The notes beneath the pieces are model-generated. The model had not been told where the DNA came from and did no database searches. It saw only the letters and a list, made by a program, of their open reading frames with translations. A stretch of 64,000 nucleotides of DNA. It comes from Hirundichthys speculiger. Lineage: Eukaryota; Chordata; Actinopteri; Beloniformes; Exocoetidae. The position numbers were made by a program, and so were the translations under genes. Every line of letters begins with the position of its first letter. Positions within the stretch are counted from its first letter, which is position 1. Shown piece after piece: positions 1 to 11,443 of the stretch. The stretch covers positions 372,001-436,000 of the forward strand of contig JAGFBZ010000684.1 in the NCBI GenBank assembly GCA_018398805.1, given 5' to 3'.

Positions 1-135
1 TATGTATGATGATATATACGCTAAAATTGGCTTTCCAAACATATTCTAAAGACATTATTACTTATTTATACAATAATAATGTAGTAATGATAAATTAAAA
101 ACATTTTAATTTTGTAGTGTTGTAATATTTATTAA

Positions 136-141
<6 letters not shown>

Positions 142-227
<86 letters not shown>
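142..227. repeat. Poly-A run followed by (TA)n microsatellite
   Basis: An uninterrupted run of about 36 A is followed directly by about 23 TA units. A long A tract with an adjoining dinucleotide array can be the decayed tail of a retroposon, but the sequence upstream (1-141) is AT-rich and I recognise no element in it. Confidence 0.95.
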
Positions 228-230
<3 letters not shown>

Positions 231-1860
231 CAATAATACTAGTTAGGGGTGAATGTAAGTGTTTTTCTGCTAACAAATGGCCTAAGAAATTAATGAAATT
301 GCCCGGGGGCTACCACAAATTCAAATACATTATGAAAAAAAAAAGACTTTGAGAGCAAAATCCGTTGGACCGCGGGGCCGCTAACGTTGAACTGCGAATG
401 GACAAGGATAAACTATAAAACCTAGAATAAAAACCTTTGCCAACATTAATGAGGATAAAAATAATTGAAGGTGCTTCAGTGGTTATATAGGTGCTGTGAA
501 GACATCCAGTAATCCTTCAGGAAATTTTCTTTACTCACAGAAGTGGAAGCAGGATACTAAAGTTATTAAAAAAATAATGATATCAACTTAAATCATGTAG
601 GATTATTTGTGGATAATGAGACAAAGAAAACCTCAACTGTGCCTATGTGTGATAATAAATTTAGTTAAATAAATGTGTGTGTGTGTGTTGGGGGACACGT
701 TCTCACAGCTCTGCTGTTCACTTTCCCCGTTGTTATCAAGAAACCGACATTTGCAAATAAATAATAACTCATAAAATAAAATAACCCAAGGTATGTTATG
801 TGAAGGTAGGCTAATATCTTTGAACAAAAATAATGCAAAAACCTCAGCTTCAATATAGTTTGAGTTCCTGTTGTGTTACGGAGAGATGGAGTGCCGTGTT
901 TTTACTCAGATTCCATTGTTTACTCCTCTGTGGCCATCTTTTGGCTGTTTGTTAGTTTGGTGATTTTGGCACACTTTATTATATAATCCTTTCAGCCCTG
1001 TACTGCAATAATGGCGCAGCACTTTGTAAAGCCACTTTGAAAAAGCATTACTCTCGAGAGCTGCAGCAAGCATAACAAAATCTAACATGTTTACAATTGT
1101 GTTATTATGACAAATCACATTCTGCAGTGCACTGTAATTTAAAATGGGTACAAAAAACAAACAAAAAAAACAGTTGGCAGCATGCGCCTGCCCCTCAGAT
1201 ACTCACAGGGGCACAGACGTGCATGTTATCCGTTCATGGTTCAAAGCAATTGGTATTCAAAGAGATAGGTGCCTTCGTCTCTCACATATTGGTAGATTTG
1301 TGAGAGGAAAGTACTTGAAGAAAAGATGAACCGGTTTCAAACATTTGAAAATGTCTATCTGTCAGGAATATAGGGAGGGTTTGATGTAGAGTACATTGAG
1401 TTCTTCTTTAAAGCACATTATCACCCTTCCCTGTTGCTCTTTGTTCTACAAAGACTGGAAACTTGAGGAATTTAATCTCTTCTCCACGGCGGTACATTTA
1501 TCATCTTTAATCAAGAGCATATTTCCTTGATTTAAGAGGTGGCGTTCTCTGTTAACCAGCAGATTTTGGTCCGCTTTCTCAAAAGTCTGTCGTTGCACTC
1601 AGAAAATCTATAACATTTGAATTATGCTTCTGCTGTGAGATGATGAACCTTCCTCCTTCCCTTGGTTTCCATCTGCATGTTTGCATAACCTCTTCTTCTT
1701 TGATATTTTTCTGTTCACTGTCAGATCTGTGTGATACAACTCTGTTAAAAGTCCTAGCTGATAGAAAACCAGATATATGATGCTGACATCACCACTTTCC
1801 TACAACTTGACCAGATCTCTACAGGTTACTGGCTTCTGAGTAGAAATCACCAAGAAATTA
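228..1860. other. Unique AT-rich DNA, no gene recognised
   Basis: Only short frames of 60 to 84 codons occur, overlapping on both strands, with no recognisable domain and no splice-flanked pattern. A short (GT)n tract lies near 674-688. Several frames around 906-1330 share the same DNA on opposite strands, which argues for chance. Confidence 0.6.
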
Positions 1861-2115
1861 CAAACACATTTTTTTTAAATTTTATTTTAGGGGTCACCAC
1901 AGCAGAAAATTGTATTCGGCATATCGATTTGGCAAAGGCTTGTACTTTGAATGACCTTCTCGCCACAACCCTCTTCATTTTATCCAGGCTTGGGACCTGA
2001 TGCTATGAATGGCTGCACCAAAGGGGCTAATGTGAGATTCAGTACCTCACACAGAGCTTTGGGCACATGACAGGGCTGGGGATTGATTCCAGTAAATGGC
2101 TACACCGACAGCCAT
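1861..2115 (+). repeat. Teleost 'GGGGTCACCACAGC' retroposon fragment
   Basis: The segment opens with the GGGGTCACCACAGC word and continues through a degraded form of the ATCCAGGCTTGGGACC block near 1984-2000. This is the layout of an abundant teleost retroposon 3' region. A second, shorter copy lies at 36895-37045 with the same two landmarks. I recognise it as a dispersed repeat from these landmarks; its clade (SINE or LINE tail) is not decided here. No coding potential remains. Confidence 0.6.
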
Positions 2116-2191
2116 CCTTCCTAAATATACCAAAATAATGAGGACATTAATTACTAGTATTTTGTCTGCAGCATAAACAGGGATATGTGTA

Positions 2192-2554
2192 CAGTTGTGT
2201 TCAAACTAATGGCAGTGAGTGTTTAAAAAAAAGATATGTAAAAGCTCAAAATCCTTATGGTTGTACCTCAGGGTCCAGGGTTTGGATTGATCGCTCCATA
2301 ACATTGATCTGATTTTTATGCTTTTCTGCTTACTGCTGTGATTAAGGTTGTTGTCTTCTTGAAACACCTATTTCAAGAGCAAGAGCACAATTTCTGTAAA
2401 CATGGTCGAATTTGATAAATGTTTCTTCATGTTTTGATTTGGAATAGAATGAGCAGTGTTCCCAATGCATTTGCATGTATGGAAATAAAAGCTAATGATT
2501 TTGAGCTTCACTTGCTTTATTTTAAGCACACTGCTGTTATTTTGAACACAGCTG
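2192..2554. mobile_element. Tc1/mariner-type miniature inverted-repeat element
   Basis: The left end CAGTTGTGTTCAAACTAATG and the reverse complement of the right end (CAGCTGTGTTCAAAATAACA) match over most of 20 bases, followed by GCAGTG on both sides. A TA dinucleotide flanks each end (2190-2191 and 2555-2556), the normal Tc1/mariner target duplication. At 363 bp it is far too short for a transposase, and the internal 63-codon frame on the minus strand has no recognisable domain. It is a non-autonomous derivative that needed a transposase from elsewhere. Confidence 0.85.
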
Positions 2555-2556
2555 TA

Positions 2557-5500
2557 CATTAATATGCCCCCAAACTTCTACGCTTCTTGATACAACTTTT
2601 ATTTTTATTTTATTCTTTTAAAACATAGTTGAAAACATTTCACCAAGGAGCTGTAAGTTAAACAAATTAGACTCTTAAATGTTGACAAAAATGGCATATG
2701 TGCACATATACAGTGTAATTAGGTCTTTTAATATTTTGTGAAACGCATCATTGCATAATCAATGGGATGAATTCAAACACCAGTTCAAAATGGCACTTTG
2801 AAATCCATTACTTGTTTAGCGCAAGTTTAATGAAATAGTTGGACCTTAAGATTGTTCACAGTGAAACAACATCACTACTGTCTTCTGGAGTGAGTTAACT
2901 GTGTGAGTGTATTGATCCTGTTATGTTGAGGAGCGAAAGGTTAATGTGTTGTCTATTGATGTAAATAAAGCATTTTACTTAAGTCTGCGGACGTGTGTTC
3001 AATAAAGCCCTGCAGGTGTTGTTTTTGCCTTCAGTTCATTTAAGCTTTTAACTGGCTTTCTGGAACCAGTGTGCAGGAACTGAAGCAGGAGCTTTGGTAT
3101 TTGATGCTCAGTTTTTAATGACTGTTCTTTTTTTTTTTTAAGCATCTACCAGGTAACTATAAAGCATTATATAATGTTGGAGTTTAGCCTAACAACAATA
3201 AGTGGACTGGCATTAGCCGTCATCAGCCAGAAGATTTTGATTTAAGTGCAGGTATATTAATGTGGATTGGCGGTATACATAGAGCAGTGGAGTGCTTCAA
3301 GAGAGCCATTTGGAGGCGAAAATGTTGTCAGTCGCAGCAAGGGCACGAGGCTTCTATCTGTTTTGAATAGCATCTATGTTGTAAATAATAATGCATGCTC
3401 TGTATATGCTCTAAACTGATATTGCACTGATCTGCGATTCTCAGTGTGACCTATTTCTATAAGCTGTATAATGGATTTTATATTTATTACAGTACTCCTG
3501 TTGATGACAGAATATCAGTAACATTCGAAGCTATTTCTTAGGTCAAATATGAAATTGACCAAACCAAAACATCAGTATGCATGAAAATCTATAACATCAG
3601 TAAATCCACAGAACGACACTCCTGGATGTTAAATCTGTTATCGCAGGAAACTGTCATGAATACAACACTCGCATTGAGTTCTCTGTGGACTCCTTTCCCC
3701 CATTACTGAAATGAATGGTTTCAATATCTGCGCAGTGGTGTGTTCAGAATAAACGGAATATCATTAACAGGAAAAGATGCTATTAGAACATTTTATTTCT
3801 CAGAAGGCTTGAAAGTGGATCCCGCTGCTGAGCAGAACTGCTTTTGTTTACAGAACGCACGCCTTATTCACACCCCAACAGCTGATCATAATTGAGATTA
3901 TCATATTAAGGACTCGCAGAGGTGATTTCATTAAGGACTGTCGTGGATGAAAGAACAGTAAAATCTTTTATTAAGGTTATTTAATTGCAGGTAAGAACTG
4001 CATCCTGCAACTCGGTCGGTACGAGCAAAGCAGTGCTGACGTCACCAACGTCATGCCAGCCGTTTAGAAGGGTTTTATGACCACGCAGTAACTAGATTAC
4101 ACAGTATGCTATTACCTTCTCAGGTGTGATGAAAACACCCCAACAGCTGTAACAGCTGTAGATTTTTATGAAGATGATTTGTTTTTAAACAAATATGCGT
4201 TACCTGTTCAACAATTGAGGAATGTGTAGAAACAGAGATAATTGATCAGGATTCTCAAAATTCCCCTGAGAACACATTTATTGATAATATAAAAAAATAA
4301 TGGTGTCAGATGGACAAGAATCAAAGTGATGACTAAAGTTGTGAACAGACTGAGATATTAACTCTTTTTTAAAGCACTGATGTGACACAGGTAGATGGTC
4401 TTGTAGCACAGTAAACAAACCTTACTGCACAATATTCAAAACCTCAGCTACAATTTTAAAAAAGGATATAATGTAGTGTATCATTTAAACATGGCAGAGG
4501 AATTTATGGTCAAAAATAAGTTCACGTTTAACATTTTTCTTTTTAAAAGATGGTAAAATCTCACATCAAATTTCTTCAGACTTTCTGTTGCTCCTAGAAG
4601 CAGAGGAGGTTTTATCCCCCACTGATGAATTCTCAAGAACTACTGTAGTTTTGCTTTTGACCACAATAACTGTGATGAACGCTTTGAAACTACAGAGCAT
4701 TTACTGAATGAATATACACAGATGAATCATAACATTATGATCACTGAAAGGTAATATGTGCAGACTTTCATACTTTGAGATGATTCATATTATTGGTTAC
4801 ATTCTATACTTGTCAGTTTCACTTATCTAAGAGATGTAAATGTTATATATGGCACAATTATGAAAGATCGCCCACATGGGCAGTCATTTTAAAAATCATT
4901 CTTGGAAAGATAAAAATATAAAAAAAAAATTTCTGAATCGTTTTGTTTTTTTTTGGGGGATTTTTGGCTGTGCATGGCTGCTGTTCTTTGGGTTATTTTT
5001 TTTCTCACCTAGTCAACTGGGCAACAATTATTTCTGTCATTTCCTACACTTACCTCATCATCATGCTGCTCAGAAGTGGCAGCCATTTATCACTGCTCAC
5101 AGAGGCAACCCACCATGAGTGGATGGGCCATGGAGGATACAGGCTGAAGATGGCTGACTGGGTACCACAAGCTCCCAGTAGCATCGACAGCATAACACAG
5201 CAAGACATCTGCTGTCTGGCGACGCTGCTTCTTTATCCCTCCCTCCCTCCCTCCCATTTTCCTCATTGCTATTCTTTTCCTCTTTAGTGAGTTACATAGA
5301 CACACAGGTTTTACTGCACCTTTCTCCTTCAAGCATTCCCCTCTGAGTGGTAAACCCCTTTGAGAGGTCTAATCTTACATCCTCATAACCATGGTATACA
5401 ATATGGTAGTATATTTGTGGCCTTCTGCTCCTTTTGGACAAAGACAGCGACAGTATTTTGGTCCATCCTGGTTTGGGTTGAACATCACAGATGCCAAGTC

Positions 5501-6312
5501 TTCGTCATCACGTGCGTGCGTTGATCCGTTTTTTTTATCAGAAACCTGAAAATAGTGTTTCCTACTTTTTGCCAACTGTGCTTTCAACTTTTGATGGTTG
5601 TACTTGCTGTGGAGGTTGTACTTCGTATGGAGGCAGTAAGTTTAAAGTCCTTTGTAGCACACAGAGCTGTTTTCTTGTAACACATGCAACATGTTGCACT
5701 GTGCAGCTCTGAAAGAGAGATGCAATGGAAAATCTGTTGTGAGCACATCTACAGAAGTTTATGTGCACAAGCCAGATTTCCTTTCCCATCTCCTGTTGTC
5801 AATGTTAGGAAGAGGTTGTAAGACAGAGCAAAAACAAAAGCACAAAGTAGCAATATGTCAGTATTGGTAATCAACTTGTTAATGAGATCAGATTCTGTGT
5901 CCTCTAATAGCCGGGCATCCGTTCTTACACATGACAGTTATGCATGGCTTCAGCTATTTTTGGTATAACAATTAACTGAAATGTGTAAACCCGTTAAAAT
6001 TATCTGTATTTGCTCTTAGATTGACCCAAAGCATAATCATATGAGGTATGTATGGTTTACAATGCTCCTCCATCTTCTTCCTTTACACATGCTTGACTGT
6101 TATTACTCTGTTCCTATTTTGTACCTAAAATAATAACAAAACTTCCATTTCAGATGTTCAGGGGAGCCACAGAGAATTGATCTGCATGATTGGTTTGACA
6201 CAAGTTTTATACTGGATGTCCTTCAAACACGGGACTTCCCACCTGGTTGGTGACACGACTACCACAAAGTCACAGCGGGAGGCCACTATGACGACCATAA
6301 TAATAATAACAA
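2557..6312. other. Unique DNA, no gene recognised
   Basis: A long stretch without recognisable repeats apart from a (CCCT)n tract at about 5236-5255. Part of it (about 3290-3450 and 3990-4110) is less AT-rich and more complex in word content, so it may hold non-coding conserved DNA, but nothing here proves it. The longest frame, 114 codons at 4943-5287 (+), starts in a T-rich region, resembles no domain I know, and overlaps a minus-strand frame of 80 codons; I treat both as chance. Confidence 0.5.
4037..4053. promoter_or_regulatory. CRE palindrome with adjacent half site (candidate)
   Basis: The perfect 8-base CREB/ATF palindrome TGACGTCA is at 4037-4044, and a second ACGTCA half site follows at 4048-4053. 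Such clusters occur in cAMP-responsive enhancers, but eight bases also occur by chance in 64 kb and no promoter is recognisable next to it. Confidence 0.25.
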
Positions 6313-6732
6313 CTAGAAGAGCACTCGGAGATCGCAGACCTCCGCCAAATGCAACAATTCCCCCATATAGCGATTTACAGATTGCGATAAAATTCGCCTT
6401 CTGGATCAGATCCGGATCAGCTTTTGAAATTTGATAGACGTTCCCATTGTCAATCCCTGAGTCAAATTTCATGAGTTTTGGGCAATAATTAACGGAATAT
6501 TGAGAAACAAAATTTTTGCCCCCATTGACCGCAATGTTATCAAAAATCTGAAAGTGATCCAGAATCCAGGATTTCTTCCGGATCACACCCAAAATGACAT
6601 CAGTTCTTCCTTTTCACATTTCTGACAACTCCTGAAAATTTAATCAAAATCATTCCATAACTTTTTGAGTTATATTGAACACAGACAAACAAAGAAACAG
6701 ACAGACAAACATAACCTCCTTGGCGGAGGTAA
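6313..6732. mobile_element. Family A (CTCCGCC-ended) miniature transposon, copy 1
   Basis: This 420-bp copy runs from CTAGAAGAGCACTCGGAG to CCTTGGCGGAGGTAA. The sub-terminal words ACCTCCGCCAA and TTGGCGGAGGT are inverted repeats of each other. Five further copies lie at 11444, 40144, 41607, 56256 and 63054, so this is the most repeated element in the window. Copies at 40144, 41607 and 63054 are flanked by TAA/TTA, which fits a 3-bp target duplication of PIF/Harbinger type; that classification is an inference. Here the element sits inside a degenerate AAT/GAC-rich microsatellite. A frame open on the minus strand (6158-6592) is discussed in the findings. Confidence 0.85.
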
Positions 6733-6830
6733 AGATAATCTTAGCAATGACAATAATGACAATAACGATAAGAATTACGTACATCACCAATGGAAATAAT
6801 GACAATAACAATAATGACAACAGTAACAAT
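6733..6830. repeat. Degenerate (AATGAC)/(AATAAC) microsatellite
   Basis: Repeated AATGACAATAAC-type units run directly from the right end of the Family A copy. Similar AATAATAAC units lie immediately left of that copy (about 6297-6311), so the transposon appears to have inserted into a pre-existing simple repeat. Another patch of the same kind follows at about 7074-7100. Confidence 0.8.
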
Positions 6831-8437
6831 TAACATTTTAGTGTTTATTTTTTGTGTGTAGTCTTTAGTGAATTTCATAAACACCATTTGGCGAATCACT
6901 ACGAGAAGTCATTGCACACCAAACATAATGGAGCCTGTCTTTTTTTTTTTTTTTTTGAGTTTCTCTCTCAAACTGCGTGCCAACATTTCATACAGAAATG
7001 GAAGAATAAGAAGCAGAATAAATATGCAGAATAGCAATAGGAGTGGGCACTCTGCTTTGCATTGATATCGCTTAATGATGACGATAATAACAATGATGAT
7101 AATGAAATACCTGCCAAGACATTTCAGTTTAACTAATCAAACTCAGTACATTTTGTCTTTAGTAACTGAGTTATTATCCTCAGTAGATGTGCAACTGCTC
7201 CAGGTAACACTAGTAAATAATATAACAGTATCAAAGCAGAAATTGCTTAAGTTTTTTGGCAAAACTACATTAGGAAGTCTTTCCAGATACAGTTCAGCCT
7301 CACAAAACCTTTGTTAAACAGTCACATTAGAAATGATCCCTTACCTTATAACGTCTTATAACTAACTTCAGTTCAACTTGCAGCTAAAAACTTGTGTTAG
7401 TGACACAAGCTTGTGTCTGATGTGAAGATGGTGAAGAATGACAATTAAAAATACAGTGATTAGCATATCGTCTTGAAAAATGCAGACAAACATAACAGAT
7501 CCAAGAGATAAATTTGACTTATTACATTTTTTAATTTCATAATTTAACTAAATCAAAAAATATTATTAAAACTATAATAAGAAATTTAAGTTATTCTTTA
7601 GGGAAATATTTTTTATCTCAGTTTTTGGCTGGCAAATGCATCTATTTATCTTTGACATTGAAATTCTTATTCTTTTAATGAGCCTCCATGAAGTATAATT
7701 GATAGAATCTTTTTTGCTTTACGTGGGAGGGGAGTGATAATCCAAGAGAATACATTATCACGCTGAGTAGGTAGAGAAAACCCTCTTCTCTCATGTTGCT
7801 CTGATGGGAGAGAGAGAGAGAGAGAAGAAAAAAAACACCTGTTGCCAAAATCAGTGAGGCTTGCAATTTAATTTTATCAGCCTGCAAACAATCACTCATT
7901 AGGTAGCTGGAATGATGATGGAACCCAGTGAGCCGTGAAGCACCGCAGTCTCAGGCACAACACATGACAAGAGACCTCTTTTTACATGGGGGAGGAACCT
8001 GTTCGGCTGAATAATCTTTGGCAGGGGGGCCCTTGTGGCAGCAACAGTGGTTATTCACAGCTGATGTCATGGTTTATAATCTTTTTAATACCTGCTGAAA
8101 ATTGAAGAAGCAAACGTTATATGTCTAACATTAGTTTCCTAAATTATTAAATCAGTGCTTAATGTTTAATAAAACAAATTTGCATTTGAAATTGTCTTTG
8201 CAGGCCACTTGTTTCGCAAGCAGTGTATAGATGTTTGGTTGTTTTTTATAATCCGTCTTCCCCACCTGAATGGGAATTGCCTTTGGCTGATTGGCAGATG
8301 TTTAACAACACGGGACCAAACTTCTAATCTGATATTGTGGAGCTCAGGCAGTGTGGATAAGAGAAAATAAGAGGATCTTGTGTTGTAGTGGACGCTAATG
8401 TGATAGCTTGTTTGTCATAGCTCGTATGATCAGTGGC
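6831..8437. other. Unique DNA, no gene recognised
   Basis: No known element or domain is seen. There is a (GA)n tract at about 7808-7825 and a T17 run near 6940. The 80-codon frame at 7075-7317 (+) starts inside a microsatellite and looks like chance. Confidence 0.55.
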
Positions 8438-9087
8438 CACGGACTACATGATATTTTTTAATTCGGAATTAATTATGCCGAATTAAATAATCCAGAGTTA
8501 AATCATTTTCCTTCGAGTTTACATGGAAATAGTAATTCTGAATTGAGGTTTACATGGAAAACACGTTTCATTGGCTTTATCCAATTCCGCTTAAGGTCTG
8601 GGGGTTGGGAAGGGTTCTGATTGGATAGGGGGGGCGGACGTCTTTACGTATTTACGTCTACCGGAAGAAAACAAACTTACTCGATTAGCAACAACATGGA
8701 GGACTACATTATTAGCATCCCTTTTGGATTTGCTTTGATTTTATTTTTGAAGCAGCAGCACGACAACATCATGTCGATGATTTTCTTTCGAAAACAAGCT
8801 CAGCGCGGAATATAAGCGTCATCGCGACAGACGGGCAAGGGAACAAACATGCGCAGAAAGACCGGAATTAATTTAAAGTAGAATGAGTGTATACATGACC
8901 TCGGAATTATTCTATTTGGATTTAAAATCAGAATAAACCAGCCACTTACTTCAGAATTAAGTTTAATTCGGAATGGACATTTTCATTCGGAATTAGGTGT
9001 TTACATGGTAATTTTTAATCATTTTAAATCGGATTTAATTTTAATTCTGAATTAAAGAGGAATTAAACTTCCCATGTAAACGCACTA
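8438..9087 (+). mobile_element. PIF/Harbinger-like relic with long AT-rich inverted repeats
   Basis: Both flanks are built from inverted and direct copies of AATTCGGAATTAA-like words together with TTTACATGGAAA; the right end reads CATGTAAACGCACTA and its reverse complement resembles the left end around 8438-8465. The GC-richer middle (about 8625-8880) contains the start of a small ORF after an apparent 5' leader, an arrangement typical of a transposase gene reduced to its first exon. Assignment to PIF/Harbinger rests on the overall layout, not on a catalytic domain, because none survives. Confidence 0.55.
8696..8815 (+). pseudogene. N-terminal stub of a transposon ORF
   Basis: An ATG at 8696 opens a 39-codon frame beginning MEDYIISIPFGFALILFLK, ending at a stop near 8813. 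It lies in the GC-rich centre of the Harbinger-like relic, where the transposase gene would begin. The same frame is open upstream to about 8621, but the preceding codons look like leader sequence. No DDE residues are present, so no active protein can come from it. The identity of the parent protein is not certain. Confidence 0.4.
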
Positions 9088-9118
9088 ACTGTCCACTAAA
9101 CGTGACGAATCCTATTCA

Positions 9119-9260
9119 TTTTACATGGAAAGGGAGTTGGCATGGGTGAGACCCACGCAAAGCATCTCTGGAAGGCAGCACGACCAGACTCGGTGCCAAA
9201 AAGTTGAGCTTGACCCAACTTCATGCAAATAAGAGTCCAACGCGACGGTATTGTTCAGTG
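9119..9260. repeat. Dispersed repeat shared with 27040-27200
   Basis: A core of AAAAAGTTGAGCTTGACCCA followed by ACTTCATGCAAATAA matches the segment at 27125-27163 closely, and the flanking CATGGAAA and GCAAAG words also recur in order. This is the layout of a common teleost DNA-transposon end, but I cannot place it in a named family. The ATGCAAAT octamer in it is part of the repeat and should not be read as an independent regulatory site. Confidence 0.5.
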
Positions 9261-9814
9261 AAAGTACATGGACTTTGATTTCACATGAGAGGAAGTTTCT
9301 CTTTAAAGTGATAGCATTGGGACGGAGTATGCAAAAGCTTCAATCTGCACTGTAAACCATGAAGAAGAAGCTGACAGCGGTCGTGTCCGGTTCACCTCTT
9401 CTTTACGAGTCCTCTCAATTCTCCTGTTTATAGTTACGCATTTGAGACATAAAAGGTCACATTCAGGCTGAGCTATTCACAGAAACAGTTTTAGTAAATC
9501 CAGATCCATCAACACGGAGTGTAACATATTCACATTTGTTACAGTTCACAGAAACTTCCAGCTGTTTAGTCTGTTGAAGTAGTGCGGCTACATTCTCTGA
9601 TGGTGCTACCAAAGGAAACAGTGCGTGTGGAGCCACGTTAGTTGTTGTAGGTAAGATCACAGAGGATCATAGTTCGGAGAGTGGTGCTGTATGAATATTT
9701 AATGATGAGATCTGTCAGATACCTCTGAACAACTGATCAGGAGCCAAATTACCCACCACTACTCTGCATGCCTGAACTTTTGTCAGTTGCCGTCATAGAA
9801 GGTTGTGGAGAAGC
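9261..9814. other. Unique DNA, no gene recognised
   Basis: Nothing recognisable apart from a short frame on the minus strand (9463-9660, 65 codons) with no domain. The segment separates two unrelated transposons. Confidence 0.5.
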
Positions 9815-9822
9815 AACAGGAG

Positions 9823-9849
9823 TAGAGCTGAGTGATTTTATCGATTCTG

Positions 9850-9902
<53 letters not shown>

Positions 9903-10268
9903 ATCGAGTATCAATTTTTCACCCGCGAGTATCGATATTCTAAGTTTCTTTCAAAACCCCCGTGTCCCACCTTTAAAAGCTTGCAAGCAACAATTTGCAC
10001 TGTTTAAATAAATGAAACTATTTTTCTCAACAAATCTTTTATTCATTTTTTCCAGCATTTGCAAGCTGCCTGTCAGCCATATAATGTGTAATTGATGCTT
10101 TCAGTTCAATAAATTCAAACAAAGTCATTGGAACACTCACAAGATGTCACCATAATCACTTTGTCCCTTTAAAATCTTTCGGAAAATGATGTAAATGTAT
10201 TGTAAGATGAATATCGATAGATATTGGATCGTTTCGTATCGTGAGATTAGTGTATCACTACAGCCCCA
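9823..10268. mobile_element. Non-autonomous hAT element with exact 8-bp target duplication
   Basis: The 8-mer AACAGGAG is present on both sides (9815-9822 and 10269-10276). Between them a 446-bp element starts TAGAGCTGAGTGAT and ends in the imperfect inverse of that (reverse complement TGGGGCTGTAGTGAT). Sub-terminal ATCGATA/CGTATCG words recur in both halves. The element holds a (TA)n array of about 23 units at 9852-9897. There is no transposase frame. An 8-bp duplication and short inverted termini are diagnostic of the hAT superfamily. Confidence 0.92.
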
Positions 10269-10276
10269 AACAGGAG

Positions 10277-11443
10277 TCGTTCAGACATGATGGTATCATC
10301 TTCAGTCGTCATCCAATTACCGGGCTTCATTTTCACATTTAAGTCACTTAAATGTAGGGAAAGAAATGATAATTTGCCTTCTATTCAGACTTTTTATGGT
10401 TACCAAGATCTGAATGACAGCGAATTTACCCCACTATAAAGGTCTCATTTCTTTCTTAATAGGAATTTCCAAAATTCAATCGTTCGATGATGTTGAGTTT
10501 CACACACAGCAAGTCAGGATACTTACCATAAATGCAGCCCGAGGTGCAAGTTTAGCTGATAAATCTTCATAGGAAGCATAAAGCTGAAGATACAAGGCTT
10601 CTGTCAAGATGGAGCTAATTTTTTTCTTCCTGACACAAAAGGAAATAGGTGTTTGGGAGTGTTATTAATTAGTGGATAGGCTGTCTGCGGTGTCTCAAAA
10701 AAGATCGATCAGTGTAGGACATTTTTAGATAATCTAACCACCCCTACATAAATAAATTCACTCTTGGTGGGACTCATTAACTGCTTCAAAGTAGCCTGCC
10801 ATGGCTTGCTTCCATGTGTAATATCTCCCTGCACTCGATATTCACAAAGAGACAACTGCATGTCCTTTGAATCCCCTGAAAAACACAAGTGCAGACAAAC
10901 ACTGAAGCGGGGACTGTCAGTTCCAGTTTAGTTACTTTTGACAGCAAAATAAATATGAGCTCGCTGTAATCTGAGCAGGACAAACTTGCCGGATTTCTCT
11001 GTTGTACACACAAACACATGCAGCCCACCTTGAAATGATCCGGCATGGCTTTCTCAGTGAAAAACGGAGTCGGGCTGAGCAAACTGTCTGGAACATTTAA
11101 CAGTTCATGTAGTCTTTTTTTTATATAAAGCAAAAAAAAAAAAGGGCTCTGGATGAAGAAATGAAATGGACACAACATTTTAAGATAAGAGAAATAAGAG
11201 CTGTACTTACAATGTGATGAATGTATAATGAGTGATCTCTGTAGAGGCCAGGTAGAAACGCTGCGTGATCATTTGACTGATCAGCCAATCATTTCGTCTC
11301 TTGGTCAAACAATAATCCCGTCCACAACGTTTAGTTGAGCTGTGTCACATTTCCAAATGACTTGAACAATCTTAAGGGTTTTAGGATATGACTTTTTTTT
11401 TCTAATTAAAAAAATGTACACAAAACAAGCTGTAGGCATATTT
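10277..11443. other. Unique DNA, no gene recognised
   Basis: A 130-codon frame on the minus strand (10786-11178) is the longest here. Its predicted product is cysteine- and leucine-rich with no domain I recognise, and it crosses a poly-A tract, so I do not call a gene. Confidence 0.5.

Noticed and set aside
6158..6592. 144-codon frame as a host gene
   Set aside because: Its C-terminal-most recognisable part lies within the Family A transposon and its end is in microsatellite DNA; other copies have the same frame at unrelated sites.
6733..7110. CRISPR-like array
   Set aside because: The repeated units are short degenerate AAT/GAC microsatellites with no constant repeat and unique spacers, and the window is eukaryotic.
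10786..11178. 130-codon minus-strand frame
   Set aside because: No domain, crosses a poly-A tract, and shows no codon pattern distinct from the surrounding DNA.
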